From NCBI RefSeq assembly GCF_003852425.1, contig NZ_QAJN01000003.1, positions 147,488 through 183,608 of the forward strand: a DNA stretch of 36,121 nt. The letters run 5' to 3'. This DNA is from Paucibacter sp. KBW04 (lineage in GTDB: Bacteria; Pseudomonadota; Gammaproteobacteria; Burkholderiales; Burkholderiaceae_C). Below are positions 24,314 through 31,945 of this stretch, piece by piece. A program made the translations under genes and the position numbers. Position 1 is the stretch's first letter; each line of letters begins with the position of its first letter. A model generated the notes under the pieces. That model was not told the origin of the DNA. It was given only the letters and a program-made list of their open reading frames with translations, and did no database searches.

Positions 24314-25123
24314 TTAGCCTGGCAAGCAGCCGGCCGCCATCAAGGCCTCGATCTGCGCCAGCGCGCTGGGTAGCTGGGCCACGCCGTCGACGACAAAATG
24401 CGCGCCGCCGGCCAGCAGCTCAGTCGTGGCCTGCGCGCGCAAGCGCTGCCGCTCCGCCGCGGGCAAAGCCAGCCACTGCGCCTCGGACAAACCCAGCATA
24501 TTGCCCGTCACCGCCAGGCCCACCACCCAGCAACCGATGGCGCGGCCTTCTTGCAGACCCGGCACGGTGTCATCCACCTTGACCACGCTGCTGGGCGGCC
24601 ACACGCCCAGATCCGCCAGGGTCTTGACCATCATCAGAGGGCCAGGTCTTGCGCTGGCCATATCGCCGGCACAAACAACGTTGTCGGGCACATAGCCTTG
24701 AGCCGCGGCCAGGGGCGAGACCACCTCCATGATGGGCCGGTTGTAGCCGGTGGTGGAGCCAATCTTGAGGCCGCGCACGCGCAGAGCGTTCACCACCTCC
24801 AGCGCACCGGGGATCAGCGTCGCATGCTGCTTCACGCTCTCCCGGTTCATGGGGGTGAAGACCTCGTAAAGCTCATCGCAATCGGCGGCGCTGAAAGCCC
24901 GACCATGCACCCGCGCCCATTCGGCGCCGATGCGGGCCTCCGTGCCCAGGGCGTGGATGTGATCCCATTTGGCCAGGCCCATGGGCACGCGGGCCTCGTC
25001 AATGCTGATCGTGACGCCGTAACGCGCAAAGAGTTGGACGAAGGCGCCCATGGGCGCCTGGCTGCCAAAGTCCAGCACGGTACCCGCCCAATCGAACACG
25101 ACGGCTTGCAATTGATTCTTCAT
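24314..25123 (-). CDS. phnX: Phosphonoacetaldehyde hydrolase (phosphonatase)
   Basis: PhnX splits the C-P bond of phosphonoacetaldehyde to acetaldehyde and phosphate. The 269-residue protein is a HAD-fold enzyme with VVFDWAGTVLDFGS, giving nucleophile Asp11 and the alanine at 13 typical of PhnX. MGLAKWDHI places Lys52 where the Schiff-base lysine (Lys53 in Bacillus cereus) belongs. GSTTGYNRPIM and KVDDTVPGLQEGRAIGCW supply the later HAD motifs. I chose ATG 25123, where family similarity begins; an in-frame TTG at 25141 adds six residues. It is the last gene of the phosphonate operon, 22 bases after the FAD oxidase. Confidence 0.94.
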   Translation of the reverse strand: MKNQLQAVVFDWAGTVLDFGSQAPMGAFVQLFARYGVTISIDEARVPMGLAKWDHIHALGTEARIGAEWARVHGRAFSAADCDELYEVFTPMNRESVKQHATLIPGALEVVNALRVRGLKIGSTTGYNRPIMEVVSPLAAAQGYVPDNVVCAGDMASARPGPLMMVKTLADLGVWPPSSVVKVDDTVPGLQEGRAIGCWVVGLAVTGNMLGLSEAQWLALPAAERQRLRAQATTELLAGGAHFVVDGVAQLPSALAQIEALMAAGCLPG

Positions 25124-25145
25124 TTCTCTTTTCGGTTCCAAAAAA

Positions 25146-26258
25146 TTACCAGGCAGCGAACACTTCTTCGGCCAGGCCGAAGGCGGTGCTGGCGCCCGTG
25201 CCGCTAGTGACGGTCACGGCGCGGGTCAGGGCATCGGGCGCTTCCACCAGGCAGGGCTCGCTGGCCGAGGAGGGATAGGTGCCCACCCAGCGCTCCACGA
25301 CCTGCGCCTCGCGCAGATGCAGGGCCTCGCGCAGATGACGCAGGATCAGCTCATCCACCGCCTCCGAAGCAAAGGGCGGCAGCACCGGGCCGTAGTGGTG
25401 CGAATCCCCCACCACCAGGGAGCCATCGGCGCTTTGCACCACGATCAAGTGAATGCCATGCGCCAGGCTCTCGCCCTCCTCCACCTGCAGGCGCGCGCGC
25501 AAGGCTTGCGCCTCCGGCAGCTCCGAGTAGCCCTCGTAGCGCACCAGACTCAGCTCACCCATCACCGAGGCCGGCAGCTTGAAGCCCGCCTGCGGCCGAA
25601 CCCGCAACATCTGCAGCTGGCATAGGCGCAGCTTGTGCGGCAGCCAACGCTCGGCAAAGAGACCGTTCAGCTCGGCCCCGCCACAGACAATGACCCGCTC
25701 GGCCTGGTAGCTGGCGCGTGAGCTCTGCACATGCGGGGTCTGCACCGACAGCACGCTCTCGCCAAAGCGAAACTCCACGCCATAACTCGCGGCCAGCCAG
25801 GTGACCAGGCGAGGGATGGCGCTGCGCGACTCCACCCGTAACTCATGCGGGCTGTACAGCAGGGCACGCTGAGCTTCCAGGCGCAGGCTGGGGAAGCGAG
25901 CCGCCGCGACCTCCGCGCTCAGCAACTCGCAGCCCTGGCCCATCTCGGTACGAGCAAAGGCTTCGAGCACGGCCAGCGCCTCCTCACGCTGCGCCGCCAG
26001 GCACAGGCCTTGGTGCAAGACCTCGATGCCGGCCTGCGGGGCCAGCTCGGCCCAGACCTGACGGGAACGCATGGCACGCGCCCAGCTGGCACCCACCTTT
26101 TGGCCCGTCACCGTGACAAAACCAAAGTTGCGGATGGACGCACCGATGCAGGCCGCGTCTCGCTCCAGCACCACCACCTTCAAACCTTTTCTGGCCGCGA
26201 CCAAGGCATGGGCCAGACCCACAATGCCCGCGCCCACCACCAAGACATCACATTTCAT
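25146..26258 (-). CDS. FAD-dependent oxidoreductase of the phosphonate-associated type
   Basis: This 370-residue flavoprotein resembles the glycine-oxidase/D-amino-acid-oxidase group, in the clade found next to phnX and aminoethylphosphonate transport genes. It has the FAD fold VVGAGIVGLAHA (7-18), an acidic ribose-binding end VVVLERD (28-34), and a C-terminal VTSGTGASTAFGLAEEVF closing the FAD site. Related enzymes oxidise 2-aminoethylphosphonate or its N-methyl form to phosphonoacetaldehyde, the PhnX substrate. I chose ATG 26258 (MKCDVLVVGAG), preceded by AAAGAG; ATGs at 26264 and 26279 are alternatives. No PhnW transaminase is present, so this enzyme probably feeds PhnX. Confidence 0.88.
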   Translation of the reverse strand: MKCDVLVVGAGIVGLAHALVAARKGLKVVVLERDAACIGASIRNFGFVTVTGQKVGASWARAMRSRQVWAELAPQAGIEVLHQGLCLAAQREEALAVLEAFARTEMGQGCELLSAEVAAARFPSLRLEAQRALLYSPHELRVESRSAIPRLVTWLAASYGVEFRFGESVLSVQTPHVQSSRASYQAERVIVCGGAELNGLFAERWLPHKLRLCQLQMLRVRPQAGFKLPASVMGELSLVRYEGYSELPEAQALRARLQVEEGESLAHGIHLIVVQSADGSLVVGDSHHYGPVLPPFASEAVDELILRHLREALHLREAQVVERWVGTYPSSASEPCLVEAPDALTRAVTVTSGTGASTAFGLAEEVFAAW

Positions 26259-26288
26259 CGTCATCTCTTTCTTGTCCATTCCAATCAA

Positions 26289-28010
26289 TCAACGAGCACG
26301 CCAGCGCTGGGTTTTGTTGATCAGCAAGCGCTCCAACAGCGCCAGCACCAGGCGCCCCACCGCCGCCGTCGCAAAAATCAGCACCGCCATGGCCGCGGCC
26401 GGGCCGATATCGCCGGCGTCATCCATGGCCAGCACGGCCACCGAGGCCAGGCTGGTCTCGGGGGAATACAAGAACACCACGGCCGAAACGGTGGTCAGCG
26501 CATTGACGAAGAAGTAACCCGCCACCTGCACCAGGGTGGGCAGGCTGACCGGCAGATGCACCCGCAGCAAGGTCTTCCAGAACGGCACACCCAGGGATTC
26601 GGCCACCAGCTCGTACTCCCGGTCCAGCTGGCGCAAGGCGCTCAGCTGGGTGATATGGGCCACCGAGAAGAAATGCGCCACCGTGCAAATCATCAGGAGG
26701 CCCAGCGAACCGTAGAGAAAGTGCAAGGGATTCCAGGCCGCGTTGAAAAAGAGGATGTAGCCCAGACCCAGGGCCAGGCCCGGCACCGCCATGGGCAGGC
26801 TGGCCACGGCATTGAGAAGCTTGCGGACAGCGGCCATCTGGCGCGGCTTCTCGACCAGATAAGCCGTCAGAAAGCTCAGGGCCGTGCCCAGCAGCGCCGT
26901 ACCCAAGGCCAGCTTGAGCGAGTTGCTATAACTGGCCCACCCCCCGCCATCCATCAGATCGAACTGGTAGTTAATCAAGGACGGCGCTAGCTTGTAAGGC
27001 CAAAAAGTAGCCAGCGAGGCAAACACCGCCACGCCCAACACCGCCAGCAGCAGGGCCGCGATCAGGCTGCAGTACAAGAGCATGGCGCGATCCAGCAGCG
27101 GGTAGGGCTGGGGCTGATAAGGCACGGCGCGCACACTCAGGCTGGCGCCCTGGGCCGCACGCAGGCGCTGCTCCACCCAGAAGGCCAGCAGGGCCGGCAG
27201 CAGCAAGATCAAGGCGACGACGGCACCCATCTGCAGCTTTTGCTGACCAATCACCTGCTTGTAGATATCGGTGGCCAAGACCTGGGTGTTGCCGCCAATC
27301 ACCTTGGGCACGCCAAAGTCGGTGATCACCAGCACAAAGACCACCACAAAGGAAATCACCAGGCCATAGCGGCTGGCCGGCAGGGTCACGCTGCGGAACA
27401 CTCGCCAGCGGCTGGCGCCCAAGCTGGCGGCCGCCTCGTACAAGCGGCCATCGCTGGTGCCCAGGGCGGTCAGCAAGATCAGCAAGGCATGGGGAAAGGT
27501 CCAGAGCACCGAGCCGGTGACGATGCCGAAGGGGCCATAAATTGAAGAGACACCGGGCAGGCCCATCAGCCAGCTCTTCAACAAGCCCTGGTTGCCAAAG
27601 AGATAAATCAGGCTGATCGCCATCAAAAGCGAGGGCGCCAGCACCGGCACCAGGGCCACGGCGCGAAAGAAGCGCCGACCCGGCATGCAGGTCTGCGTCA
27701 GCGCAAAGGCATAGCCATAGGCCAGGCCGACGCAAATGGCCGCGCTGAGCAAGGACAGCCACAGGCTGTTGAACAGCGAGCGTCCCATATTGGGGCTGGC
27801 CGCATAAGCCCAATGATTGGCCAGACCGGTGAACTGCCCCTTGGCATCGAAAAAGCTCATGCCCAGCAAGGCCGCTACCGGCAGGGCAATGCTGATCAGC
27901 AAGGCCAGCAGGGCCAGGCCCAACAGCAGGCCGAGCAGGCCCCGCTCGGCGGGCAGGCGCAGGGCGGAAAAAACTGGGCGGGGAGCAAGCGTAGGCATCA
28001 CGGCACTCAT
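26289..28010 (-). CDS. 2-aminoethylphosphonate-type ABC transporter permease (fused, two domains)
   Basis: This 573-residue membrane protein has about twelve helices in two homologous halves, each with an ATPase-contact loop: EAAASLGASRWRVFRSVTLP in the first and VAESLGVPFWKTLLRVHLP in the second. The fused layout is that of ferric-iron and aminoethylphosphonate permeases. Its place among phnX, an FAD oxidase, and a matching ATPase and binding protein points to phosphonate import. ATG 28010 lies two bases after the ATPase stop; a longer frame to 28235 overlaps the ATPase gene and is spurious. The two halves likely replace a PhnU/PhnV pair. Confidence 0.88.
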   Translation of the reverse strand: MSAVMPTLAPRPVFSALRLPAERGLLGLLLGLALLALLISIALPVAALLGMSFFDAKGQFTGLANHWAYAASPNMGRSLFNSLWLSLLSAAICVGLAYGYAFALTQTCMPGRRFFRAVALVPVLAPSLLMAISLIYLFGNQGLLKSWLMGLPGVSSIYGPFGIVTGSVLWTFPHALLILLTALGTSDGRLYEAAASLGASRWRVFRSVTLPASRYGLVISFVVVFVLVITDFGVPKVIGGNTQVLATDIYKQVIGQQKLQMGAVVALILLLPALLAFWVEQRLRAAQGASLSVRAVPYQPQPYPLLDRAMLLYCSLIAALLLAVLGVAVFASLATFWPYKLAPSLINYQFDLMDGGGWASYSNSLKLALGTALLGTALSFLTAYLVEKPRQMAAVRKLLNAVASLPMAVPGLALGLGYILFFNAAWNPLHFLYGSLGLLMICTVAHFFSVAHITQLSALRQLDREYELVAESLGVPFWKTLLRVHLPVSLPTLVQVAGYFFVNALTTVSAVVFLYSPETSLASVAVLAMDDAGDIGPAAAMAVLIFATAAVGRLVLALLERLLINKTQRWRAR

Positions 28011-28012
28011 GC

Positions 28013-29161
28013 TCAGGCCGCCTTGCTCAAGACGGCGGGCGGCTCGGCCCGCATGGACAGAGGCTGAGCCAGGGCATGCAAGGCATCCCGCGGGATCTCC
28101 AGCATCAGCTGGGCCGGCCGCCCCTCCCTGCCCTGCAGCCAGGCCGGCAGCTGGGCGTCCCGCGCCGTGGGCAGCTCCGCCTCCAGCACATGCTCGGCAC
28201 CCAAGCTCTCGCAGCGCAGGCGGACCAGGGTGCAAGGGCCCAGGAACACCGTGTCCAGCAATTCGGCTCGCAAGCAGTTGATCTGGGCATGCGCCGAGCT
28301 GGTGATTTGCAGCGGCCGCAAGACGATGGCCTCGGGCCGCAGGCCCAGCAGCACCGGGCTGCCGGTCTTGAACAGATGCGTGTCGCAGACCAGCTCCTGC
28401 TCGCCCACCCGCACCCGGCCACCGCCCACCACCAGGGCGGGCAGCAGATTCATCTTGCCCACGAACCCGGCCGCAAAAGGGCTGACCGGCTTGGCATACA
28501 GCACTTGCGGGCTTCCCTGCTGCTCCACCTGGCCCTGGTGCATCAGCACGACCCGGTCCGACATGGACAAGGCCTCGTCCTGGTCATGCGTGACCATCAA
28601 GGTGGTGATGCCTAACTGCTTTTGCAGGCGGCGAATCTCGCTGCGCAGGCCCACCCGCACCTGGGCGTCCAGGGCGGACAAGGGCTCGTCCAGCAGCAGC
28701 AAGCGCGGCCGCGGCGCCAGGGCCCGCGCCAGCGCCACCCGCTGCTGCTGGCCGCCGGACAGCTGGGCCGGGAATTTATGCGCCTGCTCGGCCAGGCCGA
28801 CCAGCGCCAGCATCTCCAGCGCGCGCGCCGCCCGCTCGCGCCGGTTCAGGTCCTGCAGGCCGTAGCTCACGTTCTGAGCCACCGTCAGATTGGGGAACAG
28901 GGCGTAGCTCTGGAACACCACGCCAAAGCGGCGCTGCGAGGCCGGCTGGCGCGTGATGTCCTGGCCCAGCAGATGGATGCTGCCGGTATCCGGCGTCTCG
29001 ATGCCGCAAAGAATTCGCAAGAGCGTGGTCTTGCCGCAGCCCGAGGGGCCCAGCAGGCTGATGAACTCACCCGCTGCCACCTCCAGCGCTATGCCGCGCA
29101 GCACGGGCTGTGCGCCATAGCGCTTGGTAATGTGTTTGACCGACAGCATGGTTTCGCTCAC
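28013..29161 (-). CDS. phnT: 2-aminoethylphosphonate-type ABC transporter ATP-binding protein
   Basis: This 382-residue ATPase powers the importer. Walker A is GPSGCGKTT (38-46), the Q-loop is VVFQSYALFP (Gln84), the signature is LSGGQQQR (134-141), Walker B is LLLLDEP (154-160), and the switch is MVTHDQDEALSMSD. A C-terminal OB-fold region (about 240-370) follows, as in PotA, MalK and PhnT. The GTG start overlaps the binding-protein stop (GTGA), so translation is coupled. Although MalK-like in layout, its operon assigns it to phosphonate; whether it also serves the ATPase-less MalEFG is untested. Confidence 0.92.
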   Translation of the reverse strand: MSETMLSVKHITKRYGAQPVLRGIALEVAAGEFISLLGPSGCGKTTLLRILCGIETPDTGSIHLLGQDITRQPASQRRFGVVFQSYALFPNLTVAQNVSYGLQDLNRRERAARALEMLALVGLAEQAHKFPAQLSGGQQQRVALARALAPRPRLLLLDEPLSALDAQVRVGLRSEIRRLQKQLGITTLMVTHDQDEALSMSDRVVLMHQGQVEQQGSPQVLYAKPVSPFAAGFVGKMNLLPALVVGGGRVRVGEQELVCDTHLFKTGSPVLLGLRPEAIVLRPLQITSSAHAQINCLRAELLDTVFLGPCTLVRLRCESLGAEHVLEAELPTARDAQLPAWLQGREGRPAQLMLEIPRDALHALAQPLSMRAEPPAVLSKAA

Positions 29162-30216
29162 TTCTTGGGCTCAGCCTTGCCCTCGTAGCGACGCGCCCAT
29201 TCAGTCAAGATGCGTTCGCGGTTGGCGGCGGCCCAGGCGAAGTCGTTCTTCACCAGCAGCTTTTCGATATCAGCCGGCACGAACTCCAGGCGCTCCTGCA
29301 CCTGCGGCAAGGCCAGCACGGCAAAGTTGCCGGCGTAAAGCTCATTGGCCTTGCGGGTCACGGCCCAGTCGGCCAGGGCGCGGGCGGCGTCCTGCTTCTT
29401 GCTGCTCTTGAAGATGGCGGTGGCTTCCACATCCCAACCCAGGCCTTCTTTGGGGAAGACGATGGCTATGGGCGCGCCGTCCTTCTTGGTCTTGTTGGCA
29501 CGGTAGTCAAAACTCAGACCCACCGGGAACTCGCCCGCACCGGCCTGGCGGCAGGGCTTGGAGCCGCTGTGGGTGTAGACGCCCATGTTCTGGTGCAAGG
29601 CGTCCATGAAAGCCCAGCCCTTGGCCTCGCCCATGCCTTGCAGCCAGGCCGACACCATCAAGAAGCCGGTGCCGCTGGAGGCCGGGTGCGGCATGGTGAT
29701 GGCGCCCTTATAGGCCGGCAGGGTCAGGTCTTGCCAGGACGTGGGCTTGGGCAGCTTGCGCTTCTCGGCTTCCACAGTGTTGAAGCAGACGGCGGCAGAC
29801 CATAAGTCCATGCCCACCCAAGTGGGCTGGGCGCGCGGGTCACGCATATTGGCGCGCACCTGCTCCAGGCCCTTGGGCGCGTAAGGCTGCAACATGGCTT
29901 CTTTGTCCAGCAGCATCAGCGAGGTGGCGGCCAGGCCCCAGACGGCATCGGCCTGCGGGTTGGCCTTCTCGGCCAGCAGGCGGGCGGTGATGATGCCGGT
30001 GCTGTCGCGCACAAACTTCAGCTCGATGCCAGGGTTGTCATGCTCGAAGGCGGCCTTGTAAGCCTTGATCTGATCGGCCTCCAGGGCCGAGTAAACCAGC
30101 AGCTCGGTCTTGCCCTGGGCCAGGGCGGCGCCGGCCGTCAAGGACATCAGCGCTGACAAACCAAGCACGCCAGCCAGGGGCTTCAGGCGCAGGGACTGCA
30201 AGAGTTTCTTCATCAT
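29158..30216 (-). CDS. phnS: 2-aminoethylphosphonate-type periplasmic binding protein
   Basis: This 352-residue solute-binding protein begins with a signal peptide (about 1-34, ending GAALAQG). It continues with the type-II binding fold of the iron/phosphonate group: ELLVYSALEADQIKAYKAAFEHDNPGIELKF..., DAVWGLAATSLMLLDKE, MPHPASSGTGFLMVSAW, and VGLSFDYRANKTKKDGAPI. The pattern SSGTG likely contacts the phosphonate. I chose ATG 30216 because GGAG lies eight bases before it; an in-frame GTG at 30225 is weaker. It is first in the operon phnS-T-permease-oxidase-phnX, read away from the LysR gene. Confidence 0.9.
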   Translation of the reverse strand: MMKKLLQSLRLKPLAGVLGLSALMSLTAGAALAQGKTELLVYSALEADQIKAYKAAFEHDNPGIELKFVRDSTGIITARLLAEKANPQADAVWGLAATSLMLLDKEAMLQPYAPKGLEQVRANMRDPRAQPTWVGMDLWSAAVCFNTVEAEKRKLPKPTSWQDLTLPAYKGAITMPHPASSGTGFLMVSAWLQGMGEAKGWAFMDALHQNMGVYTHSGSKPCRQAGAGEFPVGLSFDYRANKTKKDGAPIAIVFPKEGLGWDVEATAIFKSSKKQDAARALADWAVTRKANELYAGNFAVLALPQVQERLEFVPADIEKLLVKNDFAWAAANRERILTEWARRYEGKAEPKK

Positions 30217-30318
30217 CGTCTTCACTCCGTGGGAGGTGGTTTTCGGGGCTTAGGGCGCGGCCGCTAGGCCATGCAAGGGAATAGGCGAAACTCTAGGGAT
30301 GAGGGATGAAACGACGGC

Positions 30319-30339
30319 GTCAAATGACGCAAATTTGAC
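30319..30339. promoter_or_regulatory. Palindromic operator between the phosphonate operon and its LysR gene
   Basis: GTCAAAT (30319-30325) and ATTTGAC (30333-30339) are perfect 7-base arms around a 7-base spacer. The right arm plus the next base gives a perfect -35 box TTGACA for the LysR direction. The left arm gives TTGACG for the operon direction. A protein bound here could control both promoters, as is usual for LysR regulators. Confidence 0.6.
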
Positions 30340-30414
30340 AAAGCAGGTATTGGGATCTTTCGGTCTGAACCCCGCGGATCGCCCACGCCAGGGCCAAGCA
30401 GAGGGAGTGCCGCC

Positions 30415-31275
30415 ATGCTGGTGACCCAGCTCAAGTCCTTTTTCGTGGTGGCGCGCCTGGGCAGCGTGACCCTGGCGGCCAAGCAGTTAGGGCTGAGCCA
30501 ACCCACCGTCACCACCCAGATCCGCGCGCTGGAGGAGCTCTACGGGGTGGAGCTGTTCCACCGCAGCAGCGGTCGGCTGAACATCAGCGATGCGGGCGTG
30601 CGCCTGCTGCCCCTGGTGGACCAACTGCTGCAGCAAGAGATCAATGTGGAGTTCGCGCTGCGCAATGCGGGCGAGCCGCAGCAAGGCAGCCTGCGCCTGG
30701 GAGCGACGGCGCCCTACTACATCCTGGACATCGTGCAACGCTATCGCCAGCGCTTCCCCCTGGTGGACATCAGCATTGGCGCGGGCAACTCGCGCCAGAT
30801 GATCGATGCCTTGCAGGAGTACCGGGTCGACCTGGCCACCTCCTCGCATCTGGAAACCGACCCGCGCCTGCATCGCATCGAGCTGGGCTCCGACCCCTTG
30901 GTGCTGGTGCTGCACCGCAACCACCCCCTGGCCCAGCTAGAAGCGGTGCCCCTGGCGGCCCTGGCCGATTGCTTGCTTTTGAGCCGCGAGCGTGGCTCCA
31001 AAACTCGGCAACTGAGCGAAGACATGCTGGCCGCGGCGGGCGTCCAGCCCCAGGCCAGCATGGAGATTGCCAGCCGCGAGGCCTTGCGCGAGGCGGTGAT
31101 ACGCCAGATGGGGGTTTGCGTCTTCGCCCGCAACGAGGTCAGCGTGCACCCCGAGCTGCGCGCCCTGCCCTTTGTCGAGGCCACACCCCAGGTGCCCGAG
31201 TATCTGTACTGCCTGAAGGACAGGCGGCGGGCGCGCTTGATCGAGTCATTCTTGGCCGAGTGCAAACCCAGCTGA
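30415..31275 (+). CDS. LysR family regulator of phosphonate catabolism
   Basis: This 286-residue protein has the LysR helix-turn-helix at the N-terminus (about 1-60; FVVARLGSVTLAAKQLGLSQPTVTTQIRALE) and a periplasmic-binding-like effector domain (about 90-280). It fits the LysR clade linked to aminoethylphosphonate genes. The gene diverges from phnS with 198 bases between the start codons, which hold the GTCAAAT-N7-ATTTGAC palindrome. The likely role is to activate the operon in response to aminoethylphosphonate or a breakdown product, and to control itself. GAGGGAG lies upstream of the ATG. Confidence 0.9.
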   Translation: MLVTQLKSFFVVARLGSVTLAAKQLGLSQPTVTTQIRALEELYGVELFHRSSGRLNISDAGVRLLPLVDQLLQQEINVEFALRNAGEPQQGSLRLGATAPYYILDIVQRYRQRFPLVDISIGAGNSRQMIDALQEYRVDLATSSHLETDPRLHRIELGSDPLVLVLHRNHPLAQLEAVPLAALADCLLLSRERGSKTRQLSEDMLAAAGVQPQASMEIASREALREAVIRQMGVCVFARNEVSVHPELRALPFVEATPQVPEYLYCLKDRRRARLIESFLAECKPS

Positions 31276-31308
31276 GCTTGCGCCAGCGCAAAAGCCCGGG
31301 AAAAGCCG

Positions 31309-31340
31309 TAGAAAACGCCTGCCAGCGGCGCGGTTTTCTT
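31309..31340 (+). terminator. Possible terminator after the LysR gene
   Basis: GAAAACGCC (31311-31319) can pair with the region GGCGCGGTTTTC (31327-31338) with a small bulge, followed by TT. It lies 36 bases past the LysR stop and before the GGDEF-like gene. Confidence 0.4.
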
Positions 31341-31390
31341 GTGGGCGAAGCTGCATACTACGAGCGAGCTAGCCCACAAAGGAGACCTTG

Positions 31391-31945
31391 ATGCCCAAGC
31401 TTGTTGCCGAGAAGATTGAACTGAACGGGCTGCTGGATCGCAGCGCCATGCTGAGCCTGCTGGACCAGGCTGCGGCCGAAGCCATCGCTCAGGCCAAACC
31501 CATGGCCGTGCTGGCCCTGGACGTGGATCATTTCAAGGACTACCAAGACGCCCAAGGCCTGCCCCAGGCCGAGGCCACCTTGCTCAAGCTGGCCACCCAG
31601 CTACAAGCCAAACTCCCCGCGGGTGCGGCCCTGGCCCATTTGGGTGCCGATGCCTTTGTGGTGGTGCTGCCGGGGCTCGATATCGCCGCGGCACTGGAAC
31701 AAGCCGAGGCCCTGCGCTTGGCCGTGCAGGCCGAGTTTGAGCCGCTCACCATTTCGCTAGGCGTTGCCGCCAGCCCCGAGGGTAAGAACTGGACGGCCCG
31801 CGCCCTCCTGGCCCTGGCCGACACCCGCATGACCTTCGCCAAGAAGCGCCTCGTGCCGCATCACAACCACAGCTGGGCCGGCACCCTGCCCTCAGACTGG
31901 TACTCGCGCCTGGACGTTCAGCCCGGCTTCTGGCCCAGCGTCTGA
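31391..31945 (+). CDS. Degenerate GGDEF-domain protein
   Basis: The 184-residue product has the fold of a diguanylate cyclase (GGDEF) domain: MAVLALDVDHFKDYQD (metal-binding part, about 37-52), the central hairpin, and ISLGVAASPEG. The hairpin motif reads GADAF (about 88-92) instead of GG[DE]EF, and no inhibitory RxxD site is seen, so cyclic-di-GMP synthesis is unlikely. It may bind GTP or a partner protein. There is no sensor domain. ATG 31391 follows a strong AAAGGAG site (31378-31384). Its last 28 bases overlap the end of the convergent MATE gene. Confidence 0.8.
   Translation: MPKLVAEKIELNGLLDRSAMLSLLDQAAAEAIAQAKPMAVLALDVDHFKDYQDAQGLPQAEATLLKLATQLQAKLPAGAALAHLGADAFVVVLPGLDIAAALEQAEALRLAVQAEFEPLTISLGVAASPEGKNWTARALLALADTRMTFAKKRLVPHHNHSWAGTLPSDWYSRLDVQPGFWPSV

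Noticed and set aside
28013-29161. ATPase as the missing MalK
   Set aside because: It is coupled to a phosphonate binding protein and permease and is about 15 kb from malE; its operon context is clear, though sharing cannot be excluded.
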